A DNA stretch of 6,539 nucleotides from Candidatus Aminicenantota bacterium (GTDB taxonomy: Bacteria > Acidobacteriota > Aminicenantia > Aminicenantales > UBA8522): assembly GCA_003524335.1 (NCBI GenBank), contig DQHV01000252.1, positions 415 through 6,953 of the forward strand, read 5' to 3'. Every line of letters starts with the position of its first letter. The first letter of the stretch is position 1. Of this stretch, positions 1 through 5,010 are shown piece by piece. The notes under the pieces were generated by a model. The model saw nothing but the letters and a program-made list of their open reading frames with translations. It was not told where the DNA came from and made no database searches. A program made the translations under genes and the position numbers.

Positions 1-1929
1 ATTGTCGGCGACTTCACCCCACGACAGGAGGATCGGGAAGAAGTTATCATCGGGCCGCCCAAAGCAGCGGCCTTCGCCGCCGACGGCTCGCCGACGCAGG
101 CGGCTATCGGTTTTGCCAAGTCGCGAAACGCCGAGGTCGGGAAGCTTCAGGTCATCCCGACTCCTCGGGGTGAATACGTCGGCCTGAAGAAGACCACCAA
201 AGGCCGGCCAACGGAGGAAGTGCTGGCCGGAGCACTCCCCGGAATTATCGCCTCACTCTCCTTTCCCAAGATGATGAAATGGGGAGAGGTCAACCTTCGC
301 TTCTCTCGGCCGATCAAGGGCCTCCTCTGCCTCTGGGGGGGAAACGTTCTTCCCTTCTCAATAGAGGGCCTCAGGGCCAATGGGCTGGCGTCGGGCCACA
401 AGCTCCACTCACCCCAGCCGTTTGAGGTCACCTCGTTCCGTGAATACCGGGCCGGGTTGAAAAAAAACAAGGTCATTCTCTCGGCGGACGAGAGAAAGTC
501 CATGATCCTCAGTCAGATCGAAAAACGCTTAAGGCCGCTCGGGGGGCAGCTCTATCCGGACGAAGAGCTTCTCGAAAAGCTGACGTATGACGTCGAATAT
601 CCCCTTGTTTTTCTGGGGGAATTCCCCCCAGAATACCTCCGCCTGCCCCTGGAGGTTCTCAGCGTGGCCATGAGGGAGGGCCAGAAGCTCTTCTCGGTGA
701 TCCGGGAAGGCCGGCAGCTTCCTTTTTTCTTGGGGGTCGCCGACGTCCAGAGAGACCGGAAATCGCTGATCCGCAGGGGCAACGAGCGTGTCCTCAGGGC
801 CAGGCTCGAAGACGCCCGTTTTTTCTGGGAGCAGGACCTCAAGGTCCCCCTGGCCCACAGGGCAGCGGAACTCAAGCAGGTCGTGTTTCAGGAAAAGCTG
901 GGCCATTATGAGGACAAGTCCACCCGTTTGAAGCAACTCGTCGCCTACCTCTGCGAGAGTCTCGATGAGAAGAAGCTTAAGAAAGACGCTGTTCAGGCGG
1001 CCGAGTTGTGCAAGGTGGACCTGCTCACCGAGATGGTCCGGGAGTTTCCCTCTCTTCAGGGAAAGATGGGCGGGCTCTATGCTAGGGAGGAGGGATATCC
1101 TTCGACAGTCTCCCAGGCCATCTATGAGCATTACCAGCCGGCCGGTCTCGAAGATCTTCCGCCGTCTTCAAACGCGGGTGCGCTCCTCTCCCTCGCCGAC
1201 AGAGTCGACTCCATCGTCGGCGTCGTCGGGATCGGTGTTCAGGTTACGGGCTCGAGCGATCCGTTCGGCCTCCGTCGGCATGCCAACGGGATCTGCAGAA
1301 TCTTGCTGGACAGGAAGCTCCCCCTTGTGCTCGACCATCTCCTGGAGAAGGCGATCTCCGCCTACGGTGAAATCCTGGAAAAACCAAAACAGGAGATAGT
1401 CGAATACTGTCGCGCGTTTTTCGGCCAGCGCCTCCGGTTTATCTATGAGGGCCAGGGGTATCGCTACGACCTGATCGAAGCCGCGCTCGGCGCCGGGCTG
1501 GATCCGATCTACTTTTCTTATCTCCGGCTTAAAGCTCTCGCTTCGCTTCAACAAAGCCCGCAATTCGAGCCTTTCATACTGATGGCCAAGCGGGTCAACA
1601 ACATCCTTCGCGGCTTGCCGTCCTACGCCGTGAATCCTGACTTGTTTGAGGAGAGAGAGGAGCAGGAGCTTTGGTCGTTATTCTCCATCATCAAAAACAA
1701 CGGACAGCCATTAATGGCGGCCGGGGATTTTGTCAATGCCCAGAACATGATCTTCAAGCTGCAGGCTCCCCTGAGCACTTTCTTCGACAAGGTCCTGGTT
1801 ATGGCCGAAGATGAGCGGCTCAGACAGAACCGGCTGGCTCTGCTCCAGGAGATCGGCCGGCTTATCCACGAGATGGCGGACTTCTCTCAGGTTGTCGTCG
1901 AAGGGGAGAAAAAAGAGAGAGAGCCCTAG
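1..1929 (+). CDS. glyS: Glycyl-tRNA synthetase beta subunit (5'-truncated by window edge)
   Basis: This is the beta subunit of the bacterial alpha2/beta2 glycyl-tRNA synthetase, which charges tRNA-Gly with glycine in the cytoplasm. The alpha subunit (glyQ) holds the catalytic core, while beta contributes tRNA binding. The frame is open from base 1 (ATT GTC GGC) to the TAG at 1927-1929, giving 642 visible residues. Family members are usually about 690 residues, so some 45-50 N-terminal residues lie left of the window. A GTG at 220 is an internal codon, because family-like sequence continues upstream (GPPKAAAF at residues 18-25, IGFAK further on). Landmarks in visible-residue numbering are FPKMMKWG (88-95) then RFSRPIK (100-106), GNERVLRARLEDARFF (260-275), FPSLQGKMGGLYA (349-361), TGSSDPFGLRR (416-426), and a C-terminal anticodon-binding (DALR-like) helical region from about 473 ending with VMAEDERLRQNRLALL (600-615). 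No frameshift or internal stop is visible. Identification is by remembered family motifs. Confidence 0.96.
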   Translation: MVGDFTPRQEDREEVIIGPPKAAAFAADGSPTQAAIGFAKSRNAEVGKLQVIPTPRGEYVGLKKTTKGRPTEEVLAGALPGIIASLSFPKMMKWGEVNLRFSRPIKGLLCLWGGNVLPFSIEGLRANGLASGHKLHSPQPFEVTSFREYRAGLKKNKVILSADERKSMILSQIEKRLRPLGGQLYPDEELLEKLTYDVEYPLVFLGEFPPEYLRLPLEVLSVAMREGQKLFSVIREGRQLPFFLGVADVQRDRKSLIRRGNERVLRARLEDARFFWEQDLKVPLAHRAAELKQVVFQEKLGHYEDKSTRLKQLVAYLCESLDEKKLKKDAVQAAELCKVDLLTEMVREFPSLQGKMGGLYAREEGYPSTVSQAIYEHYQPAGLEDLPPSSNAGALLSLADRVDSIVGVVGIGVQVTGSSDPFGLRRHANGICRILLDRKLPLVLDHLLEKAISAYGEILEKPKQEIVEYCRAFFGQRLRFIYEGQGYRYDLIEAALGAGLDPIYFSYLRLKALASLQQSPQFEPFILMAKRVNNILRGLPSYAVNPDLFEEREEQELWSLFSIIKNNGQPLMAAGDFVNAQNMIFKLQAPLSTFFDKVLVMAEDERLRQNRLALLQEIGRLIHEMADFSQVVVEGEKKEREP

Positions 1930-1965
1930 ATCTGGAATTCGTCTTTATCCGAACCGGAGGGCTCT
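1909..1965 (-). terminator. Possible Rho-independent terminator of the PilZ gene
   Basis: On the minus strand, AGAGCCCT (from 1965-1958) is followed 30 nt later by its perfect complement AGGGCTCT (from 1927-1920). A pyrimidine run containing six consecutive T (from 1914-1909) then follows. The stem straddles the PilZ stop codon and the U-run lies inside the 3' end of glyS. The order stem, loop, U-tract fits an intrinsic terminator acting on the leftward transcript. The 30-nt loop is longer than usual, the stem is only 8 bp, and a CTCTC stretch separates the stem from the T-run, so the call is weak. On the plus strand the same stem has no downstream T-run, so it would not serve glyS in the standard way. 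Confidence 0.3.
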
Positions 1966-2366
1966 TCGCCCGCTTTAACCTTGTCGGCGAATTTCTGTTC
2001 GAGGGCCATGATCTTGACCATGGTCTGGGGCAGGTTCTGATCTTTATCCATGCCGTAGGCGTGGAATTGCACACCGACCTGGAACTGATAGCTCTTTCCT
2101 TCGCTGGGCGCCGACCATTTGACGATGCCCTTCATGGTGAAGGGGATGCGCTCTCCTGGGACGGAGATACGCAGCGTGACTTCGGTGTCGGGCTTGACTA
2201 CTTTTTGGGTGAGAAAGCGAATGCCGCCCCGGCTGATGTCCATGACGGGGCAGAACTCCTCCATGAAACTCGGCTTGGGAAGGCGGGATTTTCTCTGGTA
2301 GTTTACGGTGGCTCCGGGGATCTTGAAGCGGATGCAGGTCCGTCTTTCAATATCGTTTTCGCCCAT
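1926..2366 (-). CDS. PilZ-domain protein, putative cyclic-di-GMP effector
   Basis: This is a 146-residue cytoplasmic protein that is almost entirely a single PilZ domain, the family that binds the second messenger c-di-GMP. Both ligand-binding signatures are present: RxxxR at residues 9-13 (ERRTCIRF context) and DxSxxG at 43-48 (DISRGG). The domain closes with YQFQVGVQF (93-101), a typical last PilZ strand. Residues 105-146 form a charged tail, probably helical and then disordered, with no recognised domain. The ATG at 2364-2366 is chosen because GAGAAGG sits 5 nt upstream (2372-2378) and the RxxxR motif follows after only eight residues. The gene converges on glyS and overlaps its last 4 bp. 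The output process (motility, polysaccharide, transcription) cannot be read from the sequence. It has no signal peptide or membrane segment, so it is a stand-alone effector rather than a domain of a larger receptor. Confidence 0.9.
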   Translation of the reverse strand: MGENDIERRTCIRFKIPGATVNYQRKSRLPKPSFMEEFCPVMDISRGGIRFLTQKVVKPDTEVTLRISVPGERIPFTMKGIVKWSAPSEGKSYQFQVGVQFHAYGMDKDQNLPQTMVKIMALEQKFADKVKAGEEPSGSDKDEFQI

Positions 2367-2386
2367 GGATGCCTTCTCTTTTAGAG

Positions 2387-2392
2387 ATTATA
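2387..2392 (-). promoter_or_regulatory. Probable -10 element driving the PilZ gene
   Basis: The minus strand reads TATAAT, a perfect sigma-70-type -10 hexamer, about 20 nt upstream of the PilZ ATG. Transcription would start near 2380, leaving a very short leader that begins just before the GAGAAGG ribosome-binding site. No convincing TTGACA-like -35 is visible at 16-18 bp spacing (the nearest sequences are CGATTT and ACGATT). The flanking stretch 2383-2440 is AT-rich. The call rests mainly on the hexamer and its position. Confidence 0.45.
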
Positions 2393-2467
2393 CACCTTTT
2401 TATATAACAAATCGTGGCAAAAAGTCAAAATATCTTGTCGGCCGCGGCTAATAGAATCCGTTCGGCG

Positions 2468-2497
2468 TTGACAAAGAATCCGGTTTTTTCTTAGAAT
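2468..2497 (+). promoter_or_regulatory. Probable sigma-70-type promoter of the Asp-box/S9 peptidase pair
   Basis: A perfect -35 hexamer TTGACA (2468-2473) is followed after 18 bp by TAGAAT (2492-2497), five of six matches to TATAAT. The spacer contains a T-run (2484-2489). The predicted start near 2504 gives a leader of roughly 74 nt before the ATG at 2578. It is the best promoter match in the 211-bp intergenic region and points towards the rightward genes. Because the following two genes are only 24 bp apart, it could drive both. I see no clear operator or riboswitch in the leader, only the short palindrome CGAATTCG at 2548-2555. Confidence 0.55.
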
Positions 2498-2568
2498 CGG
2501 CCCATAGGTCAGGTCATCGATAAACCATATGAGGATATTTCTAAAGTCGAATTCGCTGGATTCCCGGA

Positions 2569-2574
2569 AGGAGG
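2569..2574 (+). promoter_or_regulatory. Ribosome-binding site with short spacing, Asp-box gene
   Basis: A full AGGAGG (within AAGGAGGA) lies only 3 nt before the ATG at 2578. This is strong in sequence but closer than the usual 5-9 nt, although GGAAGG (2566-2571) can be read at 6 nt spacing. It supports the ATG at 2578 as the start, and the encoded N-terminus is a good signal peptide, which agrees. Confidence 0.6.
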
Positions 2575-2577
2575 AAT

Positions 2578-4986
2578 ATGACTAAATCCCACTATCTGCG
2601 CATTAGGATTGTTTTCGGGCTTCTGATCGTGGTCTGCTTTTCTTTGTCCGGAGGGCTTCTCGGCCAGAAGGCGACCAAGCCGTTTCGGGTCCAGTCCACC
2701 GACCCAGCCCTTCGGCTCAAAGGGTTTGAATCCGCCCTGGATATGGCCAAGAGCTCGCCGTTTAAAACGCTGAATTGGAGCCATATCGGTCCGACCAACG
2801 TCAGCGGGCGGTCGACGGATATCGCCGTGGTGGCGCCCAGGGGCAAGAGCTATACGATATATGCGGCCACGGCTTCAGGGGGAGTCTGGAAAACCGTCAA
2901 CGAGGGAACCACCTGGGAACCGGTTTTTGAGAGGGCGGCGTCGACGGCCATTGGAGATATCGCCCTCGCCTCGACCAATCCGGATATCCTCTGGGTCGGT
3001 ACCGGCGAAGCTAACATCTTTCGCAGCTCACAGGCCGGATGCGGGATCTACAAATCAGCAGACGGTGGGAAGACCTGGGCGCACATGGGACTCTCGGACA
3101 CAAATACCATTGCCCGGATCGTCGTCCATCCCCAGAATCCGGACGTCGTCTATGTGGCCGCCTCCGGCCACGAGTGGACGGATAGCGCCGAGCGCGGCGT
3201 TTTTAAGACCGCCGACGGCGGCAAGACCTGGGAGAAGGTCCTTTACTTAAACGAACGGACGGGCGCGATTGACCTGGTCATGGACCCTTCGGACAGCGGC
3301 ACACTTTATGCATCCACCTGGCAGAGGGTGAGGCTCAGATGGAACGACCCGCGCAACTTCCCGGGCTATTCGGCCAGCGGGATCTTCAAGACGACCGATG
3401 GAGGCAAGACCTGGAAGTCCATCAACAGCGGCCTGCCGGATGGACAGCAAAGGGGCCGTATCGGGATCGATGTTTGCCAGAAGAAACCCAACGTGCTGTA
3501 TGCCTTTGTTGATAACTATGAGATCGCGCGCCAGCCGGCGGCAGAGGAGGGAAGGGACTCCTACGGCCGTCCCTCCGGCGGCATCATCAAGGGCGCGACT
3601 CTATACCGGTCGGACGACAAAGGGGAGACCTGGACCCTCGTCTGCCCGACGACAGAAGAGATGAAAAAATACATGGAGCGTCACTCCGGGACCTACGGCT
3701 GGGTCTTCGGCCAGGTTCGAGTCGATCCGAACGATGAAAACACCGTCTATACCATGGGCCTGGCGCTGAACGTCTCCCATGACGGAGGCAAGACTTTCAA
3801 GGGGACCTACGGGACGCACGGCGATCACCATGGCCTCTGGATCGACCCGGACAATTCCAATTATTTAGTCAACGCCAACGACGGGGGGATCGGGATCTCC
3901 TATGACAGCGGCAAGACGTGGCGCGGCTTTACGGACAACCTCCCTGTCTGTCAGTTCTTTAACATCGCCTATGATATGGCGACACCATTCCATGTCTATG
4001 GCTCAATGCAGGACCACGGAAGCTACCGTGGACAGGTCCTTCAGAAGCGAGAGAGAGATACGGTAAAGGTTATGGACGGCTATCAGGCCGTCGTCTTTGA
4101 ACAGGCGCCGGGCGGGGAAGGCTGCAGCCACGCCATCGATCCGGCCAATCCCGACATTGTCTACTCGGCAGAGTTCTACGGCCGGATCACGCGGTCGGAT
4201 ATGAGACTGCGGGGGCGGGAGCGGACCAAGGATCTTCTTCCCGCCGCCTATCCCGATGAACCTCCCCTGCGCGGCCAGTGGGTGGCGCCGTTTATCATCT
4301 CGCCGCATAACAATGAAACCATCTATCACGGAATGCAATACCTCTTGGGTTCCACGAATCGCGGCGATATCTGGGAGCGGATCAGCCCCGACCTGACCTA
4401 CAACACTGCAACCGAGATGGGCGACATCCCTTATCACACGCTCTTCGCCATTTCCGAATCGCCACTCCGGGCCGGCTTGATCTACGCCGGAACAGATGAT
4501 GGCAAAGTCCATGTCACCCGGGACGGCGGAAAGACCTGGACCGAGATCATGTCCGGTCTCCCGTACCAGAAATGGGTCTCCCGCATCGTCGCCTCGGCGT
4601 TCGACGTGGGGACAGTCTACATGACGCAGAACGGCAAGCGGGACGACGATTTCACTCCCTATGTTTGGAAATCGACCGATTTTGGAAAGACCTGGGTCAG
4701 CATCGCCGGCGACATTCCTTTTGGTCCGGTGAACATGATCCGCGAGGACCCCAGCGACAAGAACATCCTCTATGTTGGGACCGATGGCGGCGTTTACGTG
4801 ACCAAAGACGGCGGCAAGGGCTGGGTCATTCTGGGAGGCAACCTGCCGATGGTCTATGTCCACGACCTGGTCATCCACCCCCGCGACAACGTCATCGTCA
4901 TCGCCACCCACGGCCGGGGCATGTGGGCCCTTGACGCCGACAAGGTCAACAACAAGCCCGCCCCGCGGCGGTTCCGCATGGAATAA
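2578..4986 (+). CDS. Secreted Asp-box (BNR) beta-propeller protein, Vps10/sialidase-like fold
   Basis: This complete 802-residue exported protein is often annotated 'glycosyl hydrolase' or 'sialidase/BNR repeat' in this family, without a proven reaction. Residues 1-29 look like a Sec signal peptide: basic start with K3, R8 and R10, hydrophobic core 11-27, and cleavage possibly after LLG at 27-29. There is no lipobox cysteine. Clear Asp-boxes ([ST]xDxGxTW type) begin at residues 160, 211, 272, 345, 400, 441, 647, 699 and 742, with degenerate ones at 106 and 592. Other family-like blocks are GTGEANIFRSS (141-151), DHHGLWIDP (416-424), VYGSMQDHGSYRG (473-485) and the terminal THGRGMWALD (777-786). 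Repeat spacing suggests two stacked propellers, as in Vps10 or GH74 proteins (inference). Only 16 residues follow the HGRG block, whereas many relatives recalled from this family carry a further C-terminal domain. The S9 peptidase gene starts 24 bp downstream. Asp-boxes are structural turns, so enzymatic activity should not be assumed; a scaffold or protein-binding role is equally possible. Confidence 0.88.
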   Translation: MTKSHYLRIRIVFGLLIVVCFSLSGGLLGQKATKPFRVQSTDPALRLKGFESALDMAKSSPFKTLNWSHIGPTNVSGRSTDIAVVAPRGKSYTIYAATASGGVWKTVNEGTTWEPVFERAASTAIGDIALASTNPDILWVGTGEANIFRSSQAGCGIYKSADGGKTWAHMGLSDTNTIARIVVHPQNPDVVYVAASGHEWTDSAERGVFKTADGGKTWEKVLYLNERTGAIDLVMDPSDSGTLYASTWQRVRLRWNDPRNFPGYSASGIFKTTDGGKTWKSINSGLPDGQQRGRIGIDVCQKKPNVLYAFVDNYEIARQPAAEEGRDSYGRPSGGIIKGATLYRSDDKGETWTLVCPTTEEMKKYMERHSGTYGWVFGQVRVDPNDENTVYTMGLALNVSHDGGKTFKGTYGTHGDHHGLWIDPDNSNYLVNANDGGIGISYDSGKTWRGFTDNLPVCQFFNIAYDMATPFHVYGSMQDHGSYRGQVLQKRERDTVKVMDGYQAVVFEQAPGGEGCSHAIDPANPDIVYSAEFYGRITRSDMRLRGRERTKDLLPAAYPDEPPLRGQWVAPFIISPHNNETIYHGMQYLLGSTNRGDIWERISPDLTYNTATEMGDIPYHTLFAISESPLRAGLIYAGTDDGKVHVTRDGGKTWTEIMSGLPYQKWVSRIVASAFDVGTVYMTQNGKRDDDFTPYVWKSTDFGKTWVSIAGDIPFGPVNMIREDPSDKNILYVGTDGGVYVTKDGGKGWVILGGNLPMVYVHDLVIHPRDNVIVIATHGRGMWALDADKVNNKPAPRRFRME
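3055..4824 (+). repeat. Dispersed Asp-box repeats at DNA and protein level
   Basis: Nine 24-bp coding repeats occur at 3055, 3208, 3391, 3610, 3775, 3898, 4516, 4672 and 4801. Most contain variants of GACGGCGGCAAGACCTGG, encoding the DGGKTW turn. They fall in two clusters: six between 3055 and 3921, and three between 4516 and 4824, with one degenerate copy (STNRGDIW) at about 4351. The roughly 600-bp gap between the clusters still reads as propeller-like sequence (for example NPDIVYSAEFYGRITRSD) but without the canonical turn. These are protein structural repeats within one gene, not a mobile or regulatory DNA repeat. Confidence 0.8.
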
Positions 4987-5010
4987 GCATAGAACAAGGA
5001 GCCAACGACC

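Noticed and set aside
220..1929. GTG at 220 as the start of the synthetase gene.
   Set aside because: The same frame is open to base 1 and carries recognisable GlyS sequence upstream of 220, so the GTG is an internal valine codon and the gene is cut by the window edge.
2061..2384. A plus-strand 107-codon frame opposite the PilZ gene.
   Set aside because: The minus-strand product has both PilZ signature motifs, a ribosome-binding site and a -10 hexamer. The plus-strand product has no recognisable feature.
2441..2448. Palindrome GCCGCGGC as a possible operator.
   Set aside because: An 8-bp GC palindrome is expected by chance in GC-rich DNA, and no second copy or promoter-overlapping placement supports a binding site.
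3055..4824. Regularly recurring GACGGCGGCAAGACCTGG-like units as a possible CRISPR or tandem repeat array.
   Set aside because: They are in-frame Asp-box codons with irregular spacing inside one protein gene.
2578..4986. Calling the Asp-box protein a sialidase or glycoside hydrolase.
   Set aside because: Asp-boxes are structural turns shared by many unrelated propellers. I could not identify a sialidase arginine triad or a GH74-type catalytic pair from the sequence, so only the fold class is claimed.
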